A stretch of DNA of 64,000 bases from Vermiculatibacterium agrestimuris (GCF_943193085.1 NZ_CALPCU010000010.1:10118-74117), one strand, 5' to 3'. Counted from the stretch's first letter, positions 1 to 10,741 are shown. Notes: generated by a model not told the origin, from the sequence alone. Numbers and translations are program-made.

Positions 1-7
1 ATGTGCG

Positions 8-27
8 AGAAGCGGACGCTTCTTTTT
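8..27 (+). terminator. Possible short intrinsic terminator at the window edge
   Basis: A 6-bp stem (AGAAGC/GCTTCT) with a GGAC loop is followed by five T. It would end a transcript entering from the left. The first 33 bases are also an open frame ending in TGA at 31-33, which could be the tail of a truncated upstream gene, so the hairpin may lie inside coding sequence. Confidence 0.35.
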
Positions 28-79
28 GAATGATCCTTCGGCCTTTTGCGGACGGCCTTTCCTTAAATGAGGTGATTTT

Positions 80-1456
80 TTGTTTTCCTATATGAAGCGG
101 GGCAGGGACTTTTACCGGACTGTCCTGTCCCTGGCCATCCCCATCGTCCTGCAAAACCTTATCACCACCTCCATGGGTCTGCTGGACACCTTCATGGTCG
201 GCATGCTGGGTGAGACCCCCCTGGCCGCCGTCACTATGGCCAACATCCCCATCTTTGTTGAGCAGCTGATGATCTTCGGCTTCCAGAGCGGCTCGTCGGT
301 GCTCATCAGCCAGTTCTACGGCAAAAATGACGAGGACTCCATCAACCAGGTGCTGGGCATTGCCTTCTACATCTCCGGGGGGCTGACTCTGCTCTTCGGC
401 TGTATCATGTGCTTCTTCCCCCTGGAGTTTATGGGGCTGTTCGGCAATGATGCCGTTGTCGTGGGCACGGCCGCCCAATACATCCGTATCGTGGCCTTCT
501 CCATCTTCTTCGGCGGCCTGTCTGAGGTGTACATCGCCGCCCACCGCTCCATGGCCAACCCCAAGCTTGGCCTCTATATCCTGGCGGTGTCGGTGCTGAG
601 CAATACCTTCTTTAACTGGGTGTTCATCTTCGGCAAGCTGGGCGCCCCCGCCATGGGAGTGGAGGGCGCCGCCCTGGCCACGTTGATGGCCCGAATCCTC
701 CAGTTCCTCATCGCCCTGCTCCACATTCTCTTGAATAAGCGCTTCCGTCTCAAGCCCGCCCAACTCCTGCGCCCCAGCAGGGCCATGCTTCGCCGGTACA
801 TCCACTACGCCACCCCGGTGCTCTTCAACGAGACCTTCTGGGGTCTGGGCACCGCCCTCTACCCCACCATTATGGGCCACATGGCCGGTTCTCAGGCCAT
901 TCTGGCTGCCTACGGCATCTCCGGCAACATTGAAAAACTGGCCACCTCTCTGGTCTTCGCCGTGGGCGGCACCACCGCCATCATCATCGGCAACGAGATC
1001 GGCGCAGGGCGGCGGGAAACGGTCTACGACGTGGGCCTGGCCCTGAATACCCTGGCCTTTCTGACCGGACTTATCGCGGGACTGACGATGATCGGCCTCA
1101 CCTTCCTCTTCTTCCGGCCGGTGGTCTACCCCTTCTTCCACCTCTCCGACCAGGCCGCCGACATCGCGGCCATGATGAGCGTAGTCACCTTCTCCTTCCT
1201 GTCGGTACGCTCCTTCAACACCACTAACGTGGTGGGCGTGCTCCGGGGAGGCGGCGATGTGCGGGCTGCCTCCCTTATCGACCTAAGCTCCCTGTGGCTG
1301 GTGTCCATCCCCCTGGCCGCCCTGTCTGGCCTGGTGTTTCAGTGGGGTATCCTGGCGGTTTGCCTGTGCATCTCCCTGGACAACGTTATCAAGTTCTTCT
1401 TCGGCGTGGCCCGGCTGCGCTCCGGGGTCTGGATCCGGGATGTGACCGTCAGTTAA
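80..1456 (+). CDS. MATE family multidrug/cation efflux transporter
   Basis: This 458-residue protein has the usual length and hydrophobic layout of MATE exporters, with about twelve membrane helices in two six-helix halves. These inner-membrane proteins use a Na+ or H+ gradient to expel cationic drugs or metabolites. Recognisable family features are the early proline-containing helix (near residues 18-30, PIVLQNLI) and the FNWVFIFG-like stretch in the middle of the first half. The start is read as TTG at 80 because GAGGTGA at 69-75 is 4 nt upstream; the in-frame ATG at 92 would be 16 nt away. It stands alone, closed by a strong terminator, ahead of the heat-shock operon. Family assignment is secure; substrate is unknown. 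Confidence 0.9.
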   Translation: MFSYMKRGRDFYRTVLSLAIPIVLQNLITTSMGLLDTFMVGMLGETPLAAVTMANIPIFVEQLMIFGFQSGSSVLISQFYGKNDEDSINQVLGIAFYISGGLTLLFGCIMCFFPLEFMGLFGNDAVVVGTAAQYIRIVAFSIFFGGLSEVYIAAHRSMANPKLGLYILAVSVLSNTFFNWVFIFGKLGAPAMGVEGAALATLMARILQFLIALLHILLNKRFRLKPAQLLRPSRAMLRRYIHYATPVLFNETFWGLGTALYPTIMGHMAGSQAILAAYGISGNIEKLATSLVFAVGGTTAIIIGNEIGAGRRETVYDVGLALNTLAFLTGLIAGLTMIGLTFLFFRPVVYPFFHLSDQAADIAAMMSVVTFSFLSVRSFNTTNVVGVLRGGGDVRAASLIDLSSLWLVSIPLAALSGLVFQWGILAVCLCISLDNVIKFFFGVARLRSGVWIRDVTVS

Positions 1457-1488
1457 GTCCTTTTGGCAATCCCACCCCCTCTCCGCTA

Positions 1489-1530
1489 ACGGCGGACGTC
1501 TCTCCACGCAGAGGCGTCCGCCGTCTTTTT
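1489..1530 (+). terminator. Rho-independent terminator of the MATE gene
   Basis: A perfect 10-bp stem (ACGGCGGACG 1489-1498 with 1514-1523), with further inner pairing TCTCT/AGAG, is followed by a run of T. It separates the exporter from the hrcA promoter. Confidence 0.9.
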
Positions 1531-1577
1531 TTCGCAATTTCATTGCAGAATTCATATTTTATTTACAACCCCAGCTA

Positions 1578-1606
1578 TTGACTTTATTCCCTGCCGGTGG
1601 TACATT
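1578..1606 (+). promoter_or_regulatory. Sigma-A promoter of hrcA-grpE-dnaK-dnaJ
   Basis: TTGACT (1578-1583), a 17-nt spacer and TACATT (1601-1606). Transcription would start about 1613, inside the CIRCE element, so bound HrcA would block initiation. Confidence 0.8.
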
Positions 1607-1609
1607 ATA

Positions 1610-1636
1610 TTAGCACTCAGGAGTTGCGAGTGCTAA
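1610..1636 (+). promoter_or_regulatory. CIRCE operator (HrcA binding site)
   Basis: TTAGCACTC (1610-1618), nine bases, GAGTGCTAA (1628-1636): an exact match to the CIRCE consensus with its canonical 9-nt spacer. CIRCE is the known operator of HrcA, encoded immediately downstream, so the operon is autoregulated and induced when HrcA loses activity on heat or unfolded-protein stress. Confidence 0.97.
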
Positions 1637-1657
1637 AACGACACTGAGGTGATGGTC

Positions 1658-2713
1658 TTGGATCTGAGCGAGAGAAAAAAGAAAATACTCCGGGCCGTCA
1701 TCGAAAGCTACGTCCAGACCGCCGAGCCCATCGGCTCCAAGGCGGTGGCCGACCTGGCGGGGCTCAACGTCTCCTCCGCCACTATCCGCAACGACATGGC
1801 GGATCTGGAGGAGCAGGGCTATCTGGAGCAGCCCCACACCTCCGCGGGGCGCATCCCCTCCCCCAAGGGCTACCGGCTCTACGTCAACGAGCTGATGGAC
1901 GAGTACAAGCTCTCCATGCAGGAGACCGATCGGATCAACGCCGCTCTTCACATGCGCATGAAGGCGCTGGATAAGGTCATCGACGAGGCGGGCCGGGTGG
2001 TGGCCAAGCTGACCCAATACCCCGCCTTCGCCCTGGCCGCCGCGCCGGAGCAGGTGACCATCCGCCGGTTCGATCTTCTTCTGGTGGAGCAAAACGCCTT
2101 CATCGCCGTGGTGATGACTGACACCAACGTGGTGCGAAACAAGCTCTTCCGTCTGGACCGGGAGTTCAGCCAGGCCCAGCTGCAAATGCTGGGAACCCTT
2201 CTGAACACCGGCTTCACCGGCCTGACTCTGGCTCAGCTCTCCCCGGAGCTGCTGCGGGTGGCACAGCACGCCGCCCAGGAGGCCTACGACCTCATCGAGC
2301 TGGTGGTGAGCTTTGCCGGCGAGGTGCTGGAGGAGCTGACCCGGCGCAGTGTCCACACCGCGGGCATCGCCAATCTGCTGGATCATCCGGAGTATCAGAG
2401 CCTGGAAAAGGCTCAGCCCCTCATGAGCTTCCTCTCCGAGGAGGAGTTCCGTCCCTTCTCCCTGGGTGAGCAGAGCGGCGTGGGTGCCGACATCGTCATC
2501 GGCCCGGAGAACGTGGCCGAGGCACTGAAGGACTCCAGCGTGGTCATGGCAAGCTACGACCTGGGCGACGGGATGCGGGGCCTCATCGGTGTGGTGGGCC
2601 CCACCCGAATGGATTACGCCAAGATCTCCGCCCGGCTTTCCTATTTCGCCAAGGGCCTTTCCTGGATCGTCAGCCAGGGAGGGCTTCCGCCGGGAACAGA
2701 GGATCCCAAATAA
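1658..2713 (+). CDS. hrcA: Heat-inducible transcription repressor HrcA
   Basis: HrcA binds CIRCE and represses the class I heat-shock genes; GroEL normally keeps it folded. The N-terminal winged helix is clear (residues about 1-75: DLSERKKKILRAVIESYVQ, then SSATIRNDMADLEEQGYLEQ and the PHTSAGRIPS motif), followed by the GAF-like C-terminal domain ending in GVVGPTRMDYAKI. TTG at 1658 is preferred because GAGGTG (1646-1651) is 6 nt upstream and the product then begins like other HrcA proteins; GTG at 1649 and ATG at 1652 lie on the Shine-Dalgarno itself. The resulting 351 residues are normal for the family. It is the first gene of the operon and its own operator lies just upstream. Confidence 0.96.
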   Translation: MDLSERKKKILRAVIESYVQTAEPIGSKAVADLAGLNVSSATIRNDMADLEEQGYLEQPHTSAGRIPSPKGYRLYVNELMDEYKLSMQETDRINAALHMRMKALDKVIDEAGRVVAKLTQYPAFALAAAPEQVTIRRFDLLLVEQNAFIAVVMTDTNVVRNKLFRLDREFSQAQLQMLGTLLNTGFTGLTLAQLSPELLRVAQHAAQEAYDLIELVVSFAGEVLEELTRRSVHTAGIANLLDHPEYQSLEKAQPLMSFLSEEEFRPFSLGEQSGVGADIVIGPENVAEALKDSSVVMASYDLGDGMRGLIGVVGPTRMDYAKISARLSYFAKGLSWIVSQGGLPPGTEDPK

Positions 2714-2741
2714 AACCAACACTTAGGAGGCTCGTTTGCCC

Positions 2742-3302
2742 ATGAGCAAAAAAGAGAAAAAGACCGCGGCTCCCGAGGCCGAGGAGCAGACCGTCGTCCC
2801 CACCGAGGATGTTCAGCCCGAGGCCCAAGTCCAGCCGGAGGAGGCCGAGGCCCCTGCCGTCCCCGACGAGACGGAGGCTCTGCGCGCGCAGATCGCCGAC
2901 CAGGAGGACAAATTCCTGCGCCTGTGCGCCGAGTATGACAACTTCCGCCGCCGCTCCAAGCAGGAGAAGGATGCGCTCTACGCCGACGCCACCGCCGACG
3001 CGGTGAAGGCCCTGCTCCCCGTCTTTGACAACCTGGAGCGGGCCCTCCAGCAGGAGACCACCGACGAGGCCTACAAAAAGGGCGTGGAGATGACCATGGC
3101 GGGACTGCGCAAGGCCTTTGAAAGCCTGGGCGTCACCGAGATCGACGCCGCCGGCCAGAGCTTTGACCCCAACATCCACAACGCGGTGATGCACATTGAG
3201 GACGAGACTCTGGAAGAGAACGTGGTCTCCCAGGTCTTCCAGGCGGGGTTCAAGCTGGGTGACAAGGTCATCCGCTTCGCTATGGTACAGGTAGCAAATT
3301 AA
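2742..3302 (+). CDS. grpE: Nucleotide exchange factor GrpE
   Basis: GrpE is the ADP/ATP exchange factor of DnaK. The first ~50 residues are an acidic, low-complexity tail, followed by the long coiled-coil helix (ETEALRAQIADQEDKFLRL), the YDNFRRRSKQEKDAL segment and the C-terminal beta domain with FDPNIHNAVM. ATG at 2742 lies 11 nt after AGGAGG (2725-2730); an in-frame TTG at 2736 with 5-nt spacing is an alternative adding two residues. At 186 residues it has normal length. It sits 28 nt after hrcA and 43 nt before dnaK in one operon under CIRCE control. Confidence 0.96.
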   Translation: MSKKEKKTAAPEAEEQTVVPTEDVQPEAQVQPEEAEAPAVPDETEALRAQIADQEDKFLRLCAEYDNFRRRSKQEKDALYADATADAVKALLPVFDNLERALQQETTDEAYKKGVEMTMAGLRKAFESLGVTEIDAAGQSFDPNIHNAVMHIEDETLEENVVSQVFQAGFKLGDKVIRFAMVQVAN

Positions 3303-3345
3303 CATCGTTGAAAAGAAAATTTACGATACACTGGAGGAATCTATT

Positions 3346-5199
<1,854 letters not shown>

Positions 5200-5274
5200 G
5201 AAGCGTGGAGCAAGGGCCTGCGAGGAAAGCGACCGAGCGCCCAGACCCTTGCGCAACGTGACATGACTTTCTAA

Positions 5275-5308
5275 CAGGAAGCGGCGGAAAAGCTCCGCCG
5301 CATTCCTG
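5275..5308 (+). other. dnaK-dnaJ intergenic hairpin
   Basis: Stem CAGGAAGCGGCGGA pairs with TCCGCCGC-A-TTCCTG (one bulged A, loop AAAGC). No T-run follows, so it is not a classic terminator. It may stabilise the dnaK 3' end or lower dnaJ output. A weaker imperfect dyad (GCAAGGG 5210-5216 with CCCTTGC 5246-5252) lies just before it. Confidence 0.6.
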
Positions 5309-5334
5309 CTGTAAGAAGAGGTGAGCACAAACAT

Positions 5335-6477
5335 ATGCCCGAGCAAAAACGAGATTATTATGAAGTCCTGGGGGTGTCCCGGGGCGCCTCGGATGATGAG
5401 CTGAAAAAGGCCTACCGGAAGATGGCCAAGCAGTACCACCCCGACCTCCACCCCGGCGACAAGGAGGCCGAGGCCAAATTCAAGGAGGTCAACGAGGCCT
5501 ACGAAGTTCTCTCTGACAAACAAAAGCGCGCCCGTTACGACCAGTACGGTCACGCCGGAGTGGATCCCTCCTTCGGCGGCGGCCCCGGGGGCGGCTTCGG
5601 CGGCTTCGACATGGGGGACATCGACCTGGGCGACATTTTCGGCTCCTTCTTCGGCGGGGGCTTCGGCGGTTCGCAGCGGGCCAATCCCAACGGCCCCCGG
5701 AAGGGGGAGACCCTCCGCGCCAGCGTCACCATCTCCTTTGAGGAGGCGGCCTTCGGCTGTGAAAAGGAGCTGAACCTCTCCCGGGCGGAGACCTGCGACG
5801 CGTGCAAGGGCAGCGGCTGCGCCAGCGGCACCACGCCGGAGACCTGTCCCACCTGCCACGGCACGGGCACCATCCGCATCCAGCGGGGCGGCGGGGCCTT
5901 TACCTTTGCCACCACCGCTCCCTGCACCCGATGCCATGGCACAGGCAAGATCATCCACACGCCCTGCGACCACTGTCACGGCTCCGGCCAGGTGCGCAAG
6001 CAGCGGAAGATCACCGTGTCCATCCCCGCCGGCATCGACAACGGCCAGGCCATTTCCCTCCGGGGACAGGGCGGGGCCGGAGTCAACGGCGGCCCCGCAG
6101 GGGATCTGCTGATCTCCGTCACCGTCCGGCCCAGCGACAGGTTCCGGCGGGATGGGACGGCGGTTTACATGGAGCACACCGTCACCTTCGCCCAGGCGGC
6201 GCTGGGGACAAAGCTCACCCTTCCCACCATCGACGGCAATGTGGAGTATGACATGCCTGCCGGCACCCAGCCGGGGACGGTGTTCCGCCTGCGGGGCAAG
6301 GGCATCCCCTCGGTGAGCGGCCGGGGCCGGGGCGACCAGTTCGTCACCATCCGGGTATCGGTGCCCACCTCTCTCACCGGCGAGCAGCGGGAGGCTCTGC
6401 TGGCCTACGCCAAGGCCATGGGGGAGGACGCGCCCGAGCCGAAAGGATTTTTTGACAAGCACAGGAAGAAAAGGTAA
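5335..6477 (+). CDS. dnaJ: Chaperone DnaJ (Hsp40, type I)
   Basis: DnaJ delivers substrates to DnaK and stimulates its ATPase. The J domain covers residues about 7-72, with the essential HPD tripeptide at 35-37. A Gly/Phe-rich linker follows (about 78-115). Four CxxCxGxG zinc motifs lie at residues 154-161, 171-178, 197-204 and 211-218, forming two zinc sites. The C-terminal substrate-binding domain completes a normal 380-residue protein. It is the last gene of the heat-shock operon, 135 nt behind dnaK, and is followed by a 13-bp terminator. Confidence 0.98.
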   Translation: MPEQKRDYYEVLGVSRGASDDELKKAYRKMAKQYHPDLHPGDKEAEAKFKEVNEAYEVLSDKQKRARYDQYGHAGVDPSFGGGPGGGFGGFDMGDIDLGDIFGSFFGGGFGGSQRANPNGPRKGETLRASVTISFEEAAFGCEKELNLSRAETCDACKGSGCASGTTPETCPTCHGTGTIRIQRGGGAFTFATTAPCTRCHGTGKIIHTPCDHCHGSGQVRKQRKITVSIPAGIDNGQAISLRGQGGAGVNGGPAGDLLISVTVRPSDRFRRDGTAVYMEHTVTFAQAALGTKLTLPTIDGNVEYDMPAGTQPGTVFRLRGKGIPSVSGRGRGDQFVTIRVSVPTSLTGEQREALLAYAKAMGEDAPEPKGFFDKHRKKR

Positions 6478-6478
6478 A

Positions 6479-6513
6479 ATAGTGGGGCAGAATTTCTCTG
6501 CCCCACTATTTTC
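6479..6513 (+). terminator. Terminator of the hrcA-dnaJ operon
   Basis: A perfect 13-bp stem, ATAGTGGGGCAGA (6479-6491) with 6497-6509, 5-nt loop, followed by TTTTC. Confidence 0.9.
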
Positions 6514-6533
6514 TACTCTCCGGAGGTCGCTCC

Positions 6534-8921
6534 ATGAGATACGTCACTCCCTCCATCTTGTTCGCCCTGGTCACCCTGGGCTGTGTGCTCCTCTTCCTGT
6601 GGTGGTATTGCGCCGCCCGGGGCGGGGCCTCTCCCCTGGCCCATGACAGCCTCCTGTCCCAGCTGGGGGCCCGGCCCGTCTCCATCCCCGCCACGCAGCA
6701 GCGGCTCTCCTTCGCCGGGAAGCTGCACCCCATGGAGCGGAGAGATCGGATCGCGGCGCTCCTCATCACCCTGGTCTACGCCGTCACCGCCTTTTTCCAG
6801 CTGGGAGACACAAGGGCTCCCCAGAATTTCTACGACTTCGGGGAGAGAGGTCAGGTCACCATCGCCCTCTCCGGCGAGCCTCTCAATGTCCAGGGCATCC
6901 GCTACTACACCGGCCTGGGCGTGGGGGGCCGCGTCTCCGGCGAGGACGGCCGGGCCTACAACGTGGAGGTCTCCGCCGACGGGGAGAACTGGTATACGCT
7001 CTGGCAAAAGAAGGAAGATCCCGAGGACGCCAGCAAGGTCACCGGGTATTACTGGGCCGACGCGGCGGACTTTTCCCCCAGCTTTGCCCTGACCCAGAAG
7101 TACAACCAGCTGTTTAAGTGGCTGGAGGTCAAGACCGACGCCCCCGCGCAGGTACGTTATCTTCGGATCACCGGCAACGCCCAGGTGAAATATCTGGAGG
7201 TGCGCTCCGGGCCGGACAGTGTCCGCTCCGAGCCCCGCTACCTCCTGGAGCTGGGCCGGCTGTGTCTGCTGGACGAAGCGGGAGAGCCCATCCCCTTCCA
7301 CTGGGCCATGGCCGACGGCTCCCCCATCCCCGAGGCGCTGACGGAGCTGTTCTCCGTGGACGAGCTGGTGCCGGAGCGATCCTCCTGGCACAACTCCACC
7401 TATTTTGACGAGATCTATCACGCCCGCACCGCCAAGGAAAACATCAACGGGGTCTATCCCTACGAGTGGACTCATCCCCCTCTGGGCAAGCTCATCCTGA
7501 GCGTGGGCATCCGCCTGTTCGGCATGACCCCCTTCGGCTGGCGGTTCATGGGCGCGCTCTTTGGAGTGGGGATGCTCCCCATCCTCTATGTGTTCCTGAA
7601 AAACATGTTCGGCAAGACCCCGACCGCCGCCTGCGGCACCATCCTTTTCGCCTGTGAGTTCATGCACCTGACCCAGACGAGGATCGCCACCATCGACACC
7701 TATGCCGTATTCTTCATCCTCGCCATGTACTTTTTCATGTACCGTTACCTCACCCTCCCGGCGGGAACGCCCTTCTCCAGGGGTGCCCTGCCCCTGTTCC
7801 TGTCCGGACTCATGTGGGGCCTGGGTATGGCCTCCAAGTGGACGGTGATCTACGGCGCTTTGGGCCTGGCGGTGGTCTACTTCATGGGCTTCTACCAGAA
7901 AATGCGGGACTGGCCGGAGGAGAGCGAAGTCAAGCGGGGCCTCTGGGTGGCCCAGACCCTTCTCTTCTCCGTGTTCTGCTTCATTTTAATGCCCCTTTGC
8001 ATCTATACCGCCTCCTACCTCCCCTACGCCCAGGCTTTGGGTGTGGATCTGTCCCTGGGCAACACCCTGTCCGGGGCGGGGCGGAGCCTGCCGGTACTCT
8101 TCCAAAACCTGTGGGAGCGGTTCTTTGTCCCGGAGGTCTCCAAGCTGGAGGGCTATCGGGCTGCGGCCATCCCCAACGACAGTCTGGCCGGCATCATGGC
8201 CAAAAACCAGTGGGATATGCTCACCTACCACCAGGGCGTGGGGGACTTCCACCCCTATTCCTCCCGGTGGTTCCAATGGATCGTGAACGCCCGGCCCATC
8301 CTCTACTATATGGACAACGAGGTGTCCGGCTTCACCACCCGTTTCGCCGCCTTTGCTAATCCCGTGGTCTGCTGGGGCGGCCTTGGGGCCATCCTCATCT
8401 GCGCCTGCCATTCCTTCCGGAGACTGTGGAGCAAAGCCGCCTTTCTAACGGCCCTGGGCCTCGCCGCCCTGTTTTTCATCTATCACTCGGAGCTGGAGAA
8501 AAACAACGCTTTCTGGCCGGAGCAGGCCGGGCAGGTGCTCAATCGCAACTGGATCATTCTCATCGCCTGTCTGCTCCTCTATCTGGCCCTGCGCGCCTTC
8601 CTGCTCCTCCACGCCCCGGGGTATGACGGCAAGGCGGCCTTCATTTTCGTGGCCTACCTCTCCCAGCTGGCCCCCTGGTGGCTCATTGGCCGCACCACCT
8701 TTGAGTACCACTACTTCCCCTCCATCCTGTTCCTGGTCTTCGCCCTGACCTATCTCTTCAACGGGCTTATGGAGGCAGACCGGGGCTGGCGGGTGCCGGT
8801 CTACGGCCTCACCGCCCTGGCCGCCGCCCTCTATCTACTCTTTTATCCCGTGCTCATCGGCTTGACCATCCCCACCTGGTACGAGCCTTTGGTCAAGTGG
8901 ATCGAATCCTGGCCCTTTTAA
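6534..8921 (+). CDS. PMT-family phospholipid-carrier-dependent glycosyltransferase (GT39-like)
   Basis: A 795-residue membrane protein. GT39 enzymes move mannose or another sugar from a polyprenyl phosphate to protein Ser/Thr, or to a glycan, on the outer face of the membrane. The diagnostic motif follows residue ~285: STYFDEIYHARTAKE carries the acidic DE pair, then THPPLGKLI. Many transmembrane helices follow, down to a C-terminal WYEPLVKWIESW. Between helices, roughly residues 75-230 form a soluble insert with a discoidin-like (F5/8 type C) feel (NVQGIRYYTGLGVGG, YNVEVSADGENW, VRYLRITG). ATG at 6534 follows GGAGG by 7 nt. The gene is alone between dnaJ and the PHP gene. Acceptor and sugar are unknown. 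Confidence 0.85.
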   Translation: MRYVTPSILFALVTLGCVLLFLWWYCAARGGASPLAHDSLLSQLGARPVSIPATQQRLSFAGKLHPMERRDRIAALLITLVYAVTAFFQLGDTRAPQNFYDFGERGQVTIALSGEPLNVQGIRYYTGLGVGGRVSGEDGRAYNVEVSADGENWYTLWQKKEDPEDASKVTGYYWADAADFSPSFALTQKYNQLFKWLEVKTDAPAQVRYLRITGNAQVKYLEVRSGPDSVRSEPRYLLELGRLCLLDEAGEPIPFHWAMADGSPIPEALTELFSVDELVPERSSWHNSTYFDEIYHARTAKENINGVYPYEWTHPPLGKLILSVGIRLFGMTPFGWRFMGALFGVGMLPILYVFLKNMFGKTPTAACGTILFACEFMHLTQTRIATIDTYAVFFILAMYFFMYRYLTLPAGTPFSRGALPLFLSGLMWGLGMASKWTVIYGALGLAVVYFMGFYQKMRDWPEESEVKRGLWVAQTLLFSVFCFILMPLCIYTASYLPYAQALGVDLSLGNTLSGAGRSLPVLFQNLWERFFVPEVSKLEGYRAAAIPNDSLAGIMAKNQWDMLTYHQGVGDFHPYSSRWFQWIVNARPILYYMDNEVSGFTTRFAAFANPVVCWGGLGAILICACHSFRRLWSKAAFLTALGLAALFFIYHSELEKNNAFWPEQAGQVLNRNWIILIACLLLYLALRAFLLLHAPGYDGKAAFIFVAYLSQLAPWWLIGRTTFEYHYFPSILFLVFALTYLFNGLMEADRGWRVPVYGLTALAAALYLLFYPVLIGLTIPTWYEPLVKWIESWPF

Positions 8922-8948
8922 CGAAAAGCGCATCAAGGATGTGAAATT

Positions 8949-9746
8949 ATGTTAACCGATTGCCACATGCACACCCTCTGCTCCCCTGACGGCTGCGCCC
9001 CCCTGGCAGATATGGCCGCCGCCGCCCTCAAGGCCGGCATGTCCGCCATCTGCGTCACCGACCATTGCGACCTGCTGGACGTCCACGGCCAGCCCGACAG
9101 CTCTTTCCGCTGGAAACCCATCGAGGAGCAGCTCTCCCTGGCCCGGCCGCAGTTCGCCGGGGCTCTCCCCATCCGCATGGGTGTGGAGCTGGGCGAGGCC
9201 TGGGAGGATCCAGCGCTCTCCCAGCGCATCACCTCCCACCCCGAGCTGGACTTTGTCATCGGCTCTGTCCATAACCTGAGCCGGGAGGACGGGGGGCTGG
9301 ACTTTTATTATGTAAACTACGACTGCGAGGAGATCTGCCACAAAGTCCTGCGCTCCTACTTCGGCTGCATGGAGGCGCTGTCCCAATTGGACTGCTTCGA
9401 CGTGGTGGGCCATGTGATCTATCCCCTGCGCTACATGAACATACGGGATGGCAACCACGTGACCCTGGACGCCTATCTCCCCCAGCTGGAGCGCATTTTC
9501 CACAATCTCATCGCCCATGATAAGGGTATTGAGGTCAACACCTGCCGGGGCCAGACCGTGGAGGACTGGCGGCAGACCCTCGCCCTTTACCGGGACTGCG
9601 GCGGGCGCATCATCACCCTGGGCAGCGACGCCCACGAGCCCCGGGACGTGGGCAAGGGCATCGCCCAGGCGGCGGCCCTTTTGAAGGAATACGGCTTCGA
9701 CCTGGCGGTCTTTGAAAAACGCCAGCCCCATTTTATCAAATTGTAA
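8949..9746 (+). CDS. PHP-domain phosphoesterase, histidinol-phosphatase HisJ/HisK type
   Basis: A PHP metal-dependent hydrolase of 265 residues. N-terminal DCHMHTLCSPDG supplies the first metal-binding His pair, CVTDHCD and GVELGEAW further ligands, GSVH a middle ligand, and ITLGSDAHEP the C-terminal Asp-His pair. Family members dephosphorylate L-histidinol phosphate in histidine synthesis. No other his genes are nearby, so the substrate is inferred only from family. It is followed closely by rpiB and a GNAT gene on the same strand, 13 and 10 nt apart, probably as one transcript. Confidence 0.85.
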   Translation: MLTDCHMHTLCSPDGCAPLADMAAAALKAGMSAICVTDHCDLLDVHGQPDSSFRWKPIEEQLSLARPQFAGALPIRMGVELGEAWEDPALSQRITSHPELDFVIGSVHNLSREDGGLDFYYVNYDCEEICHKVLRSYFGCMEALSQLDCFDVVGHVIYPLRYMNIRDGNHVTLDAYLPQLERIFHNLIAHDKGIEVNTCRGQTVEDWRQTLALYRDCGGRIITLGSDAHEPRDVGKGIAQAAALLKEYGFDLAVFEKRQPHFIKL

Positions 9747-9759
9747 GGAGGAATCTGTT

Positions 9760-10191
9760 ATGCTCGCTCTCGGCTCTGACCACGGCGGCCTGGATTTGAA
9801 GCGCCGCATCATCGCCTATCTGGAGGAAAACCACATCCCCTACAGGGACTTCGGCTGTGACACCGCCGACTCCTGCGACTACCCCGACTTCGGCGCCGCC
9901 GCCGCCCGGGCGGTGGCCTCAGGAGAGTGCGACAGGGGCATCGTCATCTGCACCACCGGCATCGGCATCTCCATCGCCGCCAACAAGGTCAGGGGCATCC
10001 GCTGCGCCCTGTGCCATGATCCCCTCTCCGCCGAGATGACCCGGCGGCACAATGACGCCAATATGCTGGCCCTGGGCGGCGGCATGGTGGGGCCCAATCT
10101 GGCCGTGCGGATCGTGGAGGTCTTCCTGAACACCGAGTTCGAGGGCGGCCGCCACCAGCGGCGGGTAGATAAGCTCAGAGATCTGGAGTGA
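9760..10191 (+). CDS. rpiB: Ribose-5-phosphate isomerase B
   Basis: RpiB interconverts ribose 5-phosphate and ribulose 5-phosphate in the pentose phosphate pathway. The 143-residue protein has the LacAB_rpiB fold: GSDHGGLDLKR at the N terminus, the phosphate-binding CTTGIGISIAANKVRGIR and the HNDANMLALGG motif; the Cys of ICTTGIG is the usual catalytic base. ATG at 9760 is preceded by AAGGAGG at 7-nt spacing. The open frame extends 16 codons upstream into the PHP gene, but that part has no family similarity. Confidence 0.93.
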   Translation: MLALGSDHGGLDLKRRIIAYLEENHIPYRDFGCDTADSCDYPDFGAAAARAVASGECDRGIVICTTGIGISIAANKVRGIRCALCHDPLSAEMTRRHNDANMLALGGGMVGPNLAVRIVEVFLNTEFEGGRHQRRVDKLRDLE

Positions 10192-10201
10192 GGTCACGGC
10201 T

Positions 10202-10687
10202 ATGAATATCAGGCACGCGGTCATGGGGGATCTTGACGTCCTGGCGGCGATCGAGGCCGCCTCCTATCCCAAGGCGGAGGGCGCCTCCAGGGAAAGTCTC
10301 CGGGGTCGGCTGGAGCACTTTCCCAACTGCTTCTGGCTCCTTGAGGACGACAGAGGCGGCGTCATCGCCTTCATCAACGGTATGCTCACAGACAAACCCG
10401 ACCTCACCGACGACATGTACGACCATCCGGAGCTCCACGACGAGACGGGCCGCCGGCTCATGATCTTCTCCGTGGTCACCGATCCTCGGTTCCGGGGCAG
10501 GGGCTGCGCCAGCCAACTGATGGAGCGGGTCATCCGGGATATGAGGGCGCAGGGGCGGGAGGATATCGTCCTCACCTGCAAGGAGCGGCTGCTCCCCTTC
10601 TACTCCAGGTTCGGCTTTGTCAGCGAGGGCGTCTCCGGCTCCACCCACGGGGACGTGACCTGGTACCAGATGCGGCTGGCACTGTGA
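10202..10687 (+). CDS. GNAT family N-acetyltransferase
   Basis: A 161-residue GNAT fold acyltransferase that would transfer acetyl from acetyl-CoA to an amine. Motif A is clear at residues about 95-110 (DPRFRGRGCASQLMERV, containing the pyrophosphate-binding RGRGCA). The C-terminal FYSRFGFVSEGVS strand-loop is also typical. The start overlaps a GTGAGG Shine-Dalgarno at the end of rpiB. Length and pattern recall the arylalkylamine/RimI-like group, but the substrate cannot be read from sequence. Confidence 0.88.
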   Translation: MNIRHAVMGDLDVLAAIEAASYPKAEGASRESLRGRLEHFPNCFWLLEDDRGGVIAFINGMLTDKPDLTDDMYDHPELHDETGRRLMIFSVVTDPRFRGRGCASQLMERVIRDMRAQGREDIVLTCKERLLPFYSRFGFVSEGVSGSTHGDVTWYQMRLAL

Positions 10688-10702
10688 GTCCTCTTTCCAC
10701 AC

Positions 10703-10734
10703 AAAAGCCCCTGACCTTCCGGTCAGGGGCTTTT
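10703..10734. terminator. Bidirectional terminator
   Basis: A perfect 14-bp stem AAAAGCCCCTGACC/GGTCAGGGGCTTTT with loop TTCC lies between the converging GNAT and response-regulator genes. A-run and T-run make it work on both strands. Confidence 0.93.
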
Positions 10735-10741
10735 CTCTGTC

